DNA of 64,000 bases from positions 1,768,043 through 1,832,042 of the forward strand of contig NC_031477.1 of the NCBI RefSeq assembly GCF_000006565.2. Direction: 5' to 3'. Below the pieces are notes generated by a model that was given only the letters and a program-made list of their open reading frames with translations, was not told where the DNA came from and ran no database searches. Of the stretch, positions 1-13,700 are shown one piece after another (the first letter of the stretch is position 1; each line of letters starts with the position of its first letter). The position numbers and the translations under genes were made by a program. The DNA comes from Toxoplasma gondii ME49. Taxonomy: Eukaryota; Apicomplexa; Conoidasida; Eucoccidiorida; Sarcocystidae.

Positions 1-474
1 CGTCCCTATTCTTTGTGCCTGAGCTCTCCACCGGGGCTTCGGTAAAACGGAGGGGAAACAGGTTTTTCTCAGTAGAGTCGCCGCCGAGGTGACATGTGAT
101 TTGCGTGTTTGTGCAAGGCTGCCGCACGAACAAACACTCGCTCTGTGGAGGACGGAATTTTACTTGTGCTCTTTCTTTTGCTTTCAGGTTTGCATGTACC
201 TCTACAAGCGTGTCTTCCCTAAATGGTATCCTCCTACATGGGGAGGAAACCCTGCACTTCTACCTACCGATGAAATACGGAATGTGAGTGAAGAACATGA
301 CATGGAAGGTTAACGGAACCTCATGAGGGAACGGCGTATTCCTTGACGCTACTGACATTGATGAAAGGACGTCTAGCGCACGATGTCAAAGCTTCATAGG
401 AGAGGGGCGGAGAAAGCCAAGCCATTCTGAAGTGAAGTGGTGGGCATCGCTGTTTCCAGAACGAAGCACGCTGA
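1..474 (+). CDS. 3' end of a split gene, cut by the left edge of the window
   Basis: Proposed exons are 1-41 (incomplete), 188-283 and 460-474. Position 41 is followed by a GTAAAA donor. A pyrimidine-rich stretch ending in TTTCAG precedes 188, and GTGAGT follows 283. TGTTTCCAG precedes 460, and that exon reads only four codons (NEAR) before TGA. The frame stays in phase 0 through all three exons. The middle exon reads VCMYLYKRVFPKWYPPTWGG and onward, aromatic-rich and clearly protein-like, but I do not recognise a family. A second frame of the same exon (containing LNGILLHGEETLHFYLPMKY) also looks plausible, so the frame is not settled. The tiny last exon is the weakest part. Confidence 0.38.
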
Positions 475-1693
475 GTTCTCATTAGCTGCAGTCATGTTTT
501 GCGAGTGTAGACGCCTCGACTCTGCCAGCATGGGCGACATTTTCTGATGTTGACAACAGTCGTCACTGTTGACAAAAGTGGGGGAAAGCCATGGTGAAAA
601 CGCCTTCGCCTGAATTCATTCGAAGGCACTGAGTCGGGGGTCTAGTCAGTGCTTTCGGAGGGATGGGAGGCCTGAGACCGTCTGGATGAGTTCTTTCCAT
701 TGAAAAATTGCGTTCTCTACTGGGGAAAAGCCCTTGCTTGGAGACCGATATTTTAATTGAAGCCTACACTAGTGTCTCCTCTAAATGCGGAAGGTACGGA
801 ATTGCCTTCTCTTGTTTCGACCTGTCTGGTCAATTGCGTGTTTCCCAGCTAGCGTATACCGGTAGAGGGGGGTGACGACTTTCTTCTCCTTCCCAGTCAC
901 GTTTCGCGTTAATTCTCAAAATGTGATGAAAAAAGTCCAACAATCTCGTATCCCTTGCCAAAGACTGAACGCAGCCCTTGCAGTGCCTCTGCTGGCTCGC
1001 ATCTAAAACGTGGTATACACTGACAAATGCCACTGGCAGTGCAGATTTCCTGTGGTGGCAGGAGTGTCTCGGGTATGCGTACCCACCACACTCATTAACC
1101 GTGGGATAAAGGTGTGCTCGAAAGAAAGAAAAAAATCCGTCTTGAGAATAAGAAATATTCTAAACGTTTGTATCCAGAATCAACCATCAAGCCTTACACA
1201 TGTCATCCGGCATTTCGTTCCTTCAGTTTCGTTTGTTTACGTTTAAGAATCAGACAGGCACAACCACTGCGTTGAGTGTTAGGCAGTGTACACGCTATGA
1301 AGAGGGAAGTCGAAACACTCAGCATGCTATCCGAGCTTCGAATCTCATGGTTCAATGTCTCAACAATCGGCGAACATGCCAGTCGTATAGTTTGTTCCGA
1401 AAACAGTGTGTCAAGATTTTATTCTTTTTCGCTTCGGCCCTGATCACGGAAGCATCGCGAGCCTAGTAGAACGCTCGTGTCGTTAGTCGCAGAAGATTCA
1501 AGAATTTGGGAAGGTTTGCAATTTCTCACCAGGTCGCGAACCCGCGCATGCTACAGTGTTGGGCGCTTGTTCAGCACGAGCATTACTTAGTTCTTTTGGA
1601 TTCGCTTGCTGTATCAGAAGGCGCTTCTGGGGCGGCTCGTCTTTTTTGTGGTCGGGTGCGGGATATTCACCGTTCCCGTCACCCGAGGGACCT
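475..1693. other. intergenic stretch, no gene seen
   Basis: I see no protein-like frame with splice borders here. It probably holds the 3' untranslated regions of two converging genes: the plus-strand gene at the left edge and the minus-strand coiled-coil gene that ends at 1694. Confidence 0.4.
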
Positions 1694-4600
1694 CTATCTT
1701 ATCTGTTGCACGCCCGTGATTTTGCTGTTTATCTTCCTCGTTTTTTTTTCAGTCTTGTCTTCTCCCATGCCACTATTTTCGTCCGACGACTCCAGAGACT
1801 GCTTAGTTTCTGGTGCAAAGGAAATTCGTTTTCTGCTGATCCTGCGGCCAAGTTTAACAGCGCTTCGGAGAATACCCCACCGCGTTGGTTTCGTGTTTTT
1901 CCTCGTTTGCTTAGTGTCTGTTTCCTCTTCTGGGATATTTGCAAGAACCTGTGTCACAGTGTTTAACGGTCCGTCGTCTGCCCTCACAGCGCGCATCACA
2001 TCTTCCTCCCAGGTTAAACGACTGCGAAATCGATCTACTAGTGTCAGAGGCTCTCCGGTTCTCCGAATTCTTTCAATCTGTGCCCCCCGTGTTCTAATAA
2101 AGTCTAGCAAAGCAGTTCCGGGGCTGCTGGGGACTTCTTGCTCCGCCTTACTTCCATTTGTCTCTCTCCTCTTGAAGTGGTCCGTTACCTCCTGGCGCTC
2201 GACTGATGGGCCCCGCGGCGCGAGACCAAGACGCTTACTAAGAGAAGACATAGAAAGACTAAAAGCCTTTCTCCACAGACGCGGAGGAGGTTTTGTTGGA
2301 ACACCTCCGAGAAAGGCTGGCGAACAAGCCACAGGGACGGGCGGGGAAGCAGGCTCAACGACTGTGTCGTGGTCCGACGCTGGGGAAGTGCAGCTACTGT
2401 CTTCAAGAGAGAATGTCGGAGCTGCAAGATTATCCAGATTACGGATAGCCAGGAAACGACAGCGAATTGCTTGGGGCAATTTTTCCAAGTTTACTCCATG
2501 GTCGTGTGAACCCTGAGTGTGGCAGCTGTATCGTTCGGTCTCCCTCGACGGACACCGAGACTCAGAACGCAACCTACAGTGACCGCGTGCTTTGGAAGAT
2601 CCAGCCGAGGATACTCGGAGAGCAACAGAAGCGCTGGCATTACCAAAAGCGTTAGAATATTCTGTGGACAGGGACAGATCGTATGATTCTGCGGGGATAT
2701 GGTCCTCGTCGTGTCTCGCGTAGCAGCCGCAGCTAAAACATGGGGAGGGAGCGGACGGAGAGGAAGAAGAAATGGAAGTAGATGAGTGAACGCATCCGCG
2801 GCTTCTTGTTTCAGTGGTCAGAGATTGTGCAAAACTATCAATCACATCATCAATTCGGATAAACCGTGATCGGACATCGCCTGGCACACAGTCTGCTTCT
2901 GAGTTTTCTGCGTTTCGACAAGAGATTCGCCCGTCGCCCCTCTCTCCGTGTTCTTCGCATCGACACTGCTCTGTAGTTCTAACAGCAGGAACAAGAGAAG
3001 TTCTCGTGACACGCCTCCGCGGCAGTTCGATCTCATCTCCTTCATGTTCTCTGGGGAGGCTTTCACCGTCTTCTACTTTCACCGAACGCTCACTGCGCCC
3101 TCTACTGGCGCATCCTCCATGGTCAAGCTTCTGCCCACTCTCCGAATCACCCCGTTCTTCTGTAAGACGGTCGCTCTGATCCTTAGTCTCTTCACATGTT
3201 CTCTGTTTCTGTTCTTCGAGCAGCTGGACAAGGATCGGGGCCAGCAAGCGAAGGACACTATTTCCTAGCAGGACGTGTGAGAGGGCGCTCGCGGTTGCAC
3301 CCTCCACGGCATCCTGATTGTTCTCGGAGGAATCCGAAGAGTGTACACCCACACTTTGCACCGGCTGGAGATATTTTTGCACGAGAGCTTCTGGACGTTT
3401 TTCGACAGACTCTGGTACCCGCTGTCCTGTTGAGTGAAGGGAAAGCAAGTCAGCAAGAGGCGAGAGCTCCGAAGGCAAATGCCCGTCTTGGCTGGGCTTT
3501 CCGGAGTTTCTCATAGAGCTACTTGAAGGAACAGCAACACTGCCTCTCCCCAAGAGTCCGAAAATCGCACGATTCAACTCATCATGCTGTAACCGTTGCT
3601 GCAGTTGAACTAGCTGCTGCTGGAGTTGGATGCTCCGCAGTTCGTCTTGCTGGCGGGTGATTTCTTTTCGGACCGCTTCAAGGTTACAACCTACAATGTC
3701 CAAAGCAGAATTCTCTGTTTTTGCTTCTGCGCTGCAAGCATAACACTCCCTTTGTCTCCGACAACTCGATCCTGCGCACGCCCAGTTGCCGGAGTGTCGA
3801 ACGGGGGACTGGCAGCAGCAGGCAGTCTGGGAATTATATCTGCAGTCATGAGGAACTGAATCTCCTCTACAGGCAGCGCCGAAACTCTTGTCTTCATTGC
3901 CGGGTTTCCAATAGGCAACCACATCTTTCCCGTCAACTGTCGGTGGCTCTCGATTCAGGCAGCCGTTTTGCTCATCGGAGTTGGCCACTCCTGTGTCGCG
4001 TCGACAATAAGGCTGACTGGCCTGAGGAGGTGGCGTCACGGCTACAGTAGTTCCTGCAGATGAAGATGATTGACCTCCTTCGCCCCCCTGAATGGGGGAG
4101 GCATCAGACGCTTTGAGGTGAAGTGGTGCTCGAAAGGCTGCCTGACAACAATACGGACACTTGCGGAGTACGCCTGTAATTCGACGGCCGTGTATGCGGT
4201 TGTTTGCGAGGCGGGTGCTGTCGAGATCGGGGAAACTGGGAAAACGCTGTCTGTTGCTTAGTGCTCAAGCAAAGTGTAACGATGGGCTTGCCTGGTTTCT
4301 ATGTTGATAGCTACCCTGAACAACTAAAGAAGAGACGGCTCGGTACAGACCAGACTCAGAACGAGTTGATCCCGAATGATTCGGGCGCGTTGTCCGATGC
4401 TGACCCTTGTTTGTGGGGAGCATGCATCCGGGGAAAGAAGAAGCTAGGGTTTCTTTCCCGTGGTGCGATTGCCAGGAAACTGCTCACTGTGGGGTGTCTG
4501 TGGTGTTTCCGATCCATACTGACTTACGACGTCCTCCTCAAACGATTTGGCTGGCCGTCGTCCCAGCCGCATGGTCCGCTTTTCCTGTTGAAATGCCTCA

Positions 4601-6811
4601 TCCAACAGCCGGCGTTCTTCCGCCTGCTCTTTCAGCCTCTCCTGTTTTTCCTTTTCTCTCCGCGCCTCCTTTTCCCGAATCTGTTCCTCTAGAGCTTGTT
4701 GATAAAGTTTCTTGCTACTTAGCTTCTGGTAGTGCCTAATTTCATGATCGTCCCACGCGCCTTCCGCGATGCCTCCATTCATGCTGCCAGTGTTGAACAT
4801 ATTTTTTGGAACGCGTCCTCCATCTTGGCAAGTTTCATTCATTTGCTCTTTTTTTGCAGTAATTGCCGTTTGGAGATGGTGAGACTGAACACCTGTGTTG
4901 CTGTTTCGTTCGCCGTTGGAGAAGTCGGAACCATCCGGCTTTCTAACAGGGGGACTGCCAGTCTTTTCTGAATAGATGCTTCCCAGATCATTTTGGACAT
5001 TTTCAGCCCTGGCGGTCTTGCAGCCACCAAATGCCACATTTAGCCCTTCAAACGCTTGTAGGTTTATGCGGTTACGCCCCCGGCGACGGGCCTTCACAGG
5101 GTAGTTACTTGCTGAGTCCGTTAGCTGGGAAGAAAAACGAGAAGAGGAAAGGAGATTGGAATATATCTGATAAACTGAAATGACACGGTGTGAGAGTCTT
5201 ACCATCAACTTTCCAGCAGTTGATGTCGTGACAGTTTACTCCACACATCTCTCAAGGAAGCCACTTACCTCCATGCGGTGAGCGATTTCGAGTAATTTCT
5301 TGTCTTCAGCGAGTTCCTGTTCTTTTTGTCTATCCCTCTCTAGCTTTTTCAGCTCCGCCTGCTTTTTGAGAAATTCCCCGTATTCTCTTTGTTGCTTGAG
5401 ACGGGCAGTGACGTTTTCTTCATGTGTCCCCCATCGTGTGCTGTCAGCTGCATTACCACTTTGACCCAAGCCGAAGGGGGATCTGCTGACAGATGAAGAG
5501 GGTTCTCTGCTTGCTTCCCTCTCCTGGCCACTTTGGTGACCGCCACAGTCCATGGAAACCGACGGCGCATATCCTCGCTGTTTATTCCCAGGAAGATCAT
5601 TGGTCCCTAACGAAAGCGCCCGTTCCGTGCGTTCACGTTGTTTCCTCAGAGCAATCTGAGTTTTCAGAAATTCTCCGTAGTCGCGCTTTTCTCGCAGTTT
5701 CTGTTCTTCGAGTGTTACCGGTTTGTCTTGGACTTTGTTTTGGCTGTGTGACCTATCAGTGTCGAGTGGGGCACAAGAGCTCTTCGACCGGTTGTAGCAT
5801 TCGACGGTGCTACTGGGTGACCCAGAACAATCTCCATCTGCACGGATGTTGAGGGCAGAAGAAACGAAGCAGCTAATTACGGCATTTTAACTTCAGTATT
5901 ATCTGATGACAACACTGAGCGACAGTGGCGTAATGGCAAAGCAGCTGATGGAAACGGGCAAGGTTTACAGAGTGGAAGGGTTCATGTTAGGAAAAAGGCT
6001 GTATTCATGCTCACTGAAGAGTTACCGCTGACTGTGTTGACGGGGTCGAGACACTTGCCTAATAGCGAAGGAGTGTTGCATTTTATAACTCACTGACTAA
6101 AACTGGACGGACGTTCTCGCTGTCTAAGCTGGTAGTCGGCATGGCTACAGCTCGATTCCTTTCTTCGCCCTCGATTCGGTCCCTTCGTGTGTTTGTCTGT
6201 AGCATCAGGGATGAGGTGCTAGTCTCCGGAATTACTCCGCAACTTTGAACCTCCAGACTGTGCGATGTGGTCGTTGGGTACAGGGCTTGTGAATACACAG
6301 GATGAGAACGAAACACGGAGGTACTTTGCGGAAGAAGTGAGTTTGGAGCATACAGCGCACCCAATCCGTTTGGGAATGCTCCATAGACGTATGGCACTGC
6401 TGTCGGGTTCAATCCACCTGCCGAATACGAAGCAGAAGCGACTGGATACAGGTTTTGAACTGTTCCAGTGTTCCATCCTGCAAAACTCGGCTCACCGGCA
6501 AACTGCATTTGTGGATCCATATGAGGAAAGTTGTCAGATGCACGAGCAGGCATGGGCAGAACAGAGGCATACGATAAAGCTCGTGTTCTGTCGAGACCTG
6601 CCCCCATATCATATGCATCGTGCGAGGACGAAACAAGTGGTCCTGGCAAGGGACTTTGGCGCTGCATCTTGCTCAGAAACTCCCGTTGTTTCTCGGCTGC
6701 AATCTGCTGGCGAAGGAACTCCCCATACTGTTTTTTTTGAACAACTTGTTCATTGGCAGAGGCAGTTTGTGACCTATTGCCTGCTAATACGAAGGTACCC
6801 GGAGCATTCAT
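1694..6811 (-). CDS. coiled-coil protein with repeated YGEFL motifs, CSPP1-like
   Basis: Four exons on the minus strand: 6811-6094, 5837-5269, 5124-4488 and 4263-1694, giving about 1,497 residues. Every junction keeps phase (1, 0, 1). The ATG at 6811 has an in-frame TAA two codons upstream, which fixes the start. A motif of the form (K/R)xYGEFL(K/R)xQ followed by a highly charged helix occurs near residue 30, near residue 295 and near residue 395. A related segment, LYQQALEEQIREKEARREKE, lies near residue 575. This repeated motif resembles the repeats of CSPP1-type centrosome and spindle-pole proteins that bind microtubules, so a cytoskeletal role is an inference. Exon 4 begins with a possible zinc-knuckle (KCPYCCQAAF) and later has a Gln-rich coiled coil. 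The rest is Ser/Glu-rich and probably disordered. The exon 3-4 border uses a GAG acceptor and is the weakest junction. Confidence 0.66.
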
Positions 6812-9800
6812 GATTTATGAGTTCAACAACCATAACCTTCGCAAACGCGTCAAAGGCGTCTTGAGATATGCGCAAAACACTCGAATGCTGAAAGCGTTGT
6901 TCGCGCAGCCGAACGATGTTTAAACATGTGCAGCGCCAGACGCGCTTTCTTGACATAGGATCGAAGTTCTCCTTGAACGAGGGGCAAAGTTGACACGGGC
7001 TGAAATGTAGGTGTCATCGCTTTTGTTCCAGTTGAGCTGCTGAACGGTGACGATAGCACCGAATTAGGGAAAATAAACTCTAAAACTGAAAAAGGATTAG
7101 TTGATTCACCCCGCGGTGGTCCAAAGGCTGCTGTATAACGCGCGTCCCTGCCCCAACTTCTGGAACATAGCAAAACACGAAAAGGCGACGAAAAACAGTG
7201 CATACATCTGAAGGTCACTGTGCTACTAAAATGGGACGTGTCGAGCCACTTGATCCGAAATAAATCGTGCCAAGAACTTAGCTCCAAAATCCTGGTCTGC
7301 AAAAGCATGAATGAGACCAATGGCGCGTTTGAGACAGCAGTCATCACACAGAACGTTTTGTTGCAGGTGTGTCATCTGCCTTTGTCCATGCGACTGAGGT
7401 ATCTGTTCCTGTGATAGAACTGCCGGTTAGCCTATAGGCCTTTTTTGGTCGGCACACAGCAAATACACGTACCACGAAAACGGATGACTGTATTTGTTTT
7501 ACGTTAAGCAAACACATACAATGAGCCCCAGAGCAAATCAGTTTTTGGGACATTTCATCACGCATTCGTTTGAAGAGCAATTACTTACTGGTGTGCATGC
7601 TAAATCCAACGTCGAGTGAGGTCCCCCTGCAGCTCAGTGGTGTGGACAAGAATAAAGCGGTGCTATTTCTCAGGTGTAACCGTGTCCGCGAGAGATTCTG
7701 CTAGATTCAGATATAATGGGGCTTTTCTGTTGGAGGCTGGTTTGCCCCTTTATATTCGGTGTGTCGCCCCTCTCGGTCGTGCGGAATTGACACACAGCAT
7801 CGTTGTGTTCGAATTGAGCGCTTTCGAGGCATAAGCAACCAAAAGTCCTTTATGCACACGTGGAAGTATATAATGGGTAACGCCGGTTCGCATATACCGA
7901 ATCTGTTGTTGCGCTCTACAACTCTGTGTGCAGCAATGTGCGTGTGTTGCGAACTGCGTCTGGATTCGGAGACGTACAAGATGGTAGAATATACAGACGC
8001 CAGCAGTAGCATTCCCTGCAGTGGTACGATTCTCGTTGGTCCACAATCTTTCGTAGATCACACGAGATAAAAGTCGGTATAATGACAATGAAGAAATTGT
8101 ACTTTTCCATGGTGTGTGTATCCATGCACTGGGGACCCGCAGCGATTACGGTTTCGGGGCTTACACGGCAAGCCGACACGGAACAGTCCCATCTTCACGC
8201 ATGCAACCTGGGATCATGTCCGTTTACCATATACGGAGGCAGTTAAATCATCAATCATTACAAGTTAATACCTGCAGATGTTGAACTGGATAGCTGTCAT
8301 GGACACACACTATGTGAGGGGAGTTTCTACTTCATCCGGGCAATCTAGAAAACACTTAGTGCTGTGGGATGGTTTTTGACAGAGAATTTGTATACGGACC
8401 TAACATTTTCTATCAGTGAGCTCATTGCCTCCAATGACTTTTAGCGAGTTGTCAGGATAGATCCTTGGACGGCACTCGCAGCGCGGTCCTCATAGCTTCA
8501 GTAGAGCTCCGAAGAGTCTGGAGAACAGCCAAAAGAAAACAGTGGTCGCTTGAGTACCGTACAGCAGGCAAGGGATAAACGCTGAGTCTACGGTGACCTG
8601 GTGGTCCTTTGTTCATCTATTGCCCGACCTCGCTCCTTGCTTGCATATCATCGTTTCAGCGATGCAGGATTTCTCGTCAGTCACCCGTGATGGTAAAGTG
8701 AACAAAGAAAAATTGTGTGCCTTCCTATTTGCCCATAGTTGGACAGGCGGCTGGCACCATAATGGTTTCTGGAATCCCGCCGAGCAACAGACTAGTGATT
8801 ATTTCGACCAGAATTAACCAAGAATTGAATGACAACATACCTGTGCAGAATGTTCCGACCACGAAAGGAAGCCGTACGACGTAACGAAAAAGCCTTTCCC
8901 ATTGTATGGGGCACTACAACCACCCTCCTCTGCTTTTGCATCCTACAAAGTGGCCCTATAAGCACCATTAACGGGTGCCATCCACGCGCTAACTAAGCTC
9001 GTGGATACGAGAACGCACAATTTCCAATACTCATCTTCCAGTTGTATCAACTAGCTTGGTTATACACGGCTTGACTTACCGTCTTCCGGACAGTTATCCA
9101 TCAGTTCACCGCTGCAAGCCAGCGTCTGAAGGCATTTCTTCTATATCGGTCAAGCCGTCAATCCATTCTGAGTTCAGCGTCACTGCCTTCACCAGAAAGT
9201 CGGATACGACCAGCACAGAATCAAGCAGTCTGAGGAGTAGCCAGAATGCTATTTGCTAAACGGATGTGGGTTTATCTGTGGTACAAAAGTAGGCAGAGTT
9301 TCGCGGGATAATTCGTGCGAGTTCCTTGCAGAAACGTCTGCCATGCACCTGTTATGAACCGCCTGCTTAAACCACCCGATGCGCTTGATCGTTTCATGCC
9401 ACTGAGGCGGAGGGGCAGTGGTTCACCAATAGCCAACGTTCGTGCAACGTTCAAAGAACCTGGAACCTTCGGCGAATTTTCGACGGTTACCACGGACCTA
9501 GAGAGCTCCCAACAGAGATGCGACGAGACCCAGCCCTGAATGTTGTTTTGAAAACGGCGTTCTTGGCTCCAATCAAGCAACTTCTGTTCGCTGACTTGCG
9601 CGGCTGCTGTGACGCGGAGAGTGTCGATATGATATATCCACATACAAAAGAACATCCACCTGCCCTCACGACAGTTGGCAAGCACTGTTTGGAACCCATC
9701 AGCTGTCACAAAACAAGGAGGTAAATGTGTTGCTCCCCGAGAAACAGTGCTTCCGAGACACGCCTGATGACATTCAGCTTGTCTGCGAGAGGCTGCCACA

Positions 9801-10727
9801 ACAACGGATCCAACTGACATGATCCAGAGCTTTTTCCTGAGGACACATTTCGAAAAGGCGCTCTTCTCGCATACGCATATTGCTGCTTCTAACATATTCG
9901 AGTCGTCCTCAGTCACCGGACAACAACTTACGGTGTTCCATGATTGTTACTTTATTTTCTGTGACCAACTCGGAACCTTCATAAATCTCAGCTTGATTTG
10001 CCACATTCCCATGACTCCTTAGGTTGCATTACTTCCCTCGTCAAAGACCTCCGTCGTCTTTGCTAACCCCCACCTACTTTCGCCGGCTTCTAACCGTCCC
10101 TGCTAATAAGTACACAACCTCATCCGGCTGTCCCGCCAAGATGCGTTTCCTTCACTTGCGCGGGTTCCTTCCTTTTCTCTCGTGCTCTACCCCGAGTGGT
10201 TATCCAATCACCCTGCTCTTTGAAAGGCTACTATTTACGAGAACTTTACGAATTTCTCCGGTCATTCCGCGACACTCGCATTCCCTGTAGCAGCTCCTTC
10301 TCCACTGTTTCTACGTGTAACACCACCTTCCTCAGCTGTGGCACATAGCGGCCTCTCGCTCAGTCCTTCAGCATGAAACTGAAAACACCAACACACTCAT
10401 AGTTTTGATTCCCTCCACTAACAGGGGAGAGAATGATCAGAGTCTATTTGAAGGTCATCTGACCTCTTTGCATCAGTTCCACACTCGTTCGCCACACCCC
10501 CCATTTCTGCGGTTTCACTGTCCACTTCATTCCAGTGTTTTGTCGCCAGAGGTTCTCCCATATTAGAGAAAATATAAACAGTAAGGCATGTTGAAAGTTG
10601 CGGCTCCGCATCAGTGACATTCAGGTTTTCCTCGCACTCCGTTCGTTTCCCTTTGACTGCGTGAGTTGGTGTACGAGGGGTACTACAAACACTCGCGTCT
10701 TCTCACTGTTTTCCTTTCCCACCATCA
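6812..10727. other. gene-poor stretch
   Basis: This is the 5' flank of the coiled-coil gene starting at 6811 and the 3' flank of the minus-strand gene ending at 10728. The only long open stretch is on the minus strand at 9916-9272 (214 codons). It has no recognisable domain, low-complexity signature or clear splice borders, and two plus-strand frames are open across the same bases. I do not call it a gene. The part from 10.0 to 10.6 kb is pyrimidine-rich on the plus strand. Confidence 0.4.
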
Positions 10728-13700
10728 CTATAAGGATTCGTTTCGCCTCTCTGGAAGTTTCATCCGTTTTAACGCCGCTACACTCCCGTTCGGAGAGCTG
10801 CTGACTTCTACGTCCATGCCGGCATGTGTAGCAGACCGGTTTCGGTTGTCTTTCGATGAAAATCGGCCCGGTGAACCAGACGGATCTGCCACCTGCGACT
10901 GGTTGCAAGCAGGTGAAAAGGGAGCGCGACATGCAGCAGCCTGAGAAGACACCGGCGGCTCTGGATGGTAATGCGCAGGGAAAAACCCCTGGTCGAAGTT
11001 TGAGCGGAAATTCGGCGTGAAGAAGAGAATGGAGAGTGGCAGGAACCTGGAAAAAGCCACGCAAAGTCGGCAGCGGAGGAATGGAAAATAGCCAGTCACG
11101 TGACTACTCCAATGCGGTGACACACTTTAAACATAATGTACCCCGCAACAAGACGCGAATTCACGAGGGGAAAGGAACGTTGATAACGCCTGCGGAAATC
11201 GGTGACGTTGGTACAAGTGATTCGATGGATTGCTCGGCATCTCGCGTGGGGACTTGCAGGCAGCGACAAACGACAGAGCAGAAAGCCTACGTCCTTACCT
11301 GAACTTGCCTTCAGCCTCGAGAGAGACGAGCGTTTCCGGAGTAACGCGGGTAGAGTGCGCATCGTCTAGACTGGGTCGAGCGTCGAGGCGGACGAGTAAT
11401 TTCTTCTTTTTGTGGACAGTCTTTTCCTTGGCTTCTCGTCCCTCTCTCGCGTCCAATCTGTCGGCGGGTGACGCGGAAGACAAGAGATTGGAACGTCCGG
11501 AGTCCAGCGACATTGGAGCGCTCTCTTTATCGTCATCCCTCGAAAGGCTCAGCCTTGTTTCGCCCTCGGTCTCTTTCTTTACCGACACCTCGTATTGGTT
11601 CGCCACACTGCCGTTGCCCCTTCCCTCTGCGTGCAGCTCGTCCTTCTCGCCAACAACCTCAGAACAGTCTCCCTCCACAAATGCGTCTGGCTGGTCTGCC
11701 ACTCGCTCTGTTTTCATCCGCCCTACATTCTCCTCTCGCCCTCCTCCTGCCTCCAACACAGCCCCTTTCAAAACGCTCTCTCCATCTTTCCTTAGGCTCT
11801 GCGGTTCTCCGCCCATCGGCCTCGGCTGCCCCTTCGAGTTGGATAGACACGTCTGAGAAGACGAGCAGACGTCCAATTCAGTCTGTCCACACACCTGTTC
11901 AGGCAGACTGCCCGTAAGCCCCAGGTGTCTCCACAAGCTCCTCGCGCCTCTGTCTTCGCGGTCTGCCAGAACGCCGAGCGTCTCGGCACCTATGCGCCTC
12001 CACCGATTTTCCCGTTTCTGTAGGTGCCACACATCGTTCGTTTCCTCTTCGTCCTCCATCTCCCCCTCTTCCTCATCGCCGGTGACGGAATCGCTGTCTT
12101 CACCAGAGTCGTCTACGCATGCAAACGCCTCCTCTTCGTTCACGGCTACACTAGAGACTCTGCACTCTTCTTCCGTGCGAAGACTGAAGAAGGGCTGGAG
12201 AAAACTCTGCTGAAAAAAAGCTTCCACGGAGAAGAACAGACTTTCGATCAGGTGCTCTGCGCCACACGCAGGGGGAGGGAGAACGGGGTCCTCATTCAGT
12301 CGACCTTCTTCGTCTGCTGCGTCTCCATTCAACCGCTGTCGTCGCCCCTTTGTTGTTATCAGAGGTGCATGCGGCATGGCAAACGGGAGGCCAGGACGCA
12401 CCTGGAAAGGCGGCAAACTCGCAACCCACCCACGCGCCACCTGAGCAGTTCCCAGGGGAATCCGCCGCTGCTTGCGGTGTGGCCGCCTTCCACTCGCGGT
12501 CGATGCCTCGCTAGTTGGATCTCGAGTCTCTTCTACACAACAGCAGCACGAGCAGCTTGTCACTGGAAGCTCTGAGCTGGAAGTCGAGCAACTCGGTTCG
12601 TCGCAGTTGGAGGAACTCGAGTGGGGGATAGAGAAATCCACCTCGTGGTTTCCTTCTCTTGTGAGATCGCCTGACACCGGCTTGCTGGATACAAGAGATT
12701 TAAAAGATTCCAGAGACACCTGCTCGTCGGAAGCTCCCTCGCCTTCCTGTCCCGTCGAAAATGACAGTTTATCAATTCTGCATGGGACACAGCAGCAGCA
12801 CCTCCGTCTCCCCAAGGGCCCAGTGGCGTCTTGAATTTGAGAACAGCAGCAACAAGCCGAGGAGACACATCGATGTAGGAGGTGACACAGGACGCTATTG
12901 ATTAAAGAAGCGAGGAAAGAAAGATCGCGCACTTTTAGATGGGAAGACACCTCGAAGGGAAGCACCGAAAAAACGTGTGGAGCAGAGGGAGACGGCGCTC
13001 TGAAGGTCAGTGGAAGTAAAAGAGGGGAAAGCTCCTCGGATGATCCAGAACTCTCGCCATGACGTTTGGCCTCCAAAAACGGAGACGTAGCCGGCGAATC
13101 CGGACCCTCTTCAGTCTGCGGCAGAGAACAGACGGCGAGAAGCTTGAGGGCAGTTGCGGCTGGTAGGCACGAAGGAAGAAGAAGGAATCCTAAAAAGAAG
13201 AACAATGGGCAAGGTCATAGAGGCGACAAGAAAACGCATCATCACAGATACTGTGGCGCGTCTTGAAACTGTTCCCACAACCTAGGGACTCGCAGATCCG
13301 ACACACCAGGTAGGAACAGAAATAGTTTATACATACAGACGCAGCAGCTCTGACTGTGTCAGCCCGACCAGAGAACGCACGCATTGACGGGAGTGAGGGT
13401 CTCAAGAGGATGACTCCTTTACATTGTTGCTTTCTCGTCTTCTTGACCGCTTTCATTTTCGTCGTGTCTTTCTCTGCACCACACACGTTCCCTACAAAAT
13501 GAATCGCTACTGTGGCTACGACTTTTCTGCACCTTAGCCGCCCTACCCGCTGCACTGTCGAGTACTACGAAAAGCACGGTTTGACGCCACTGACACATCA
13601 GAAAAAAAATATATCCTTCGTAAATTCAGAAGTAAACAACGACAAACAGAAGACACACGACAAAGACACCAGGATACGCCTACGTCACAAATGAAAAGCA

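Noticed and set aside
1506..2516. 336-codon plus-strand open frame
   Set aside because: It is antisense to the last exon of the YGEFL protein and has no domain or splice support.
9272..9916. 214-codon minus-strand open frame
   Set aside because: No domain, no splice support, and both strands are open across it.
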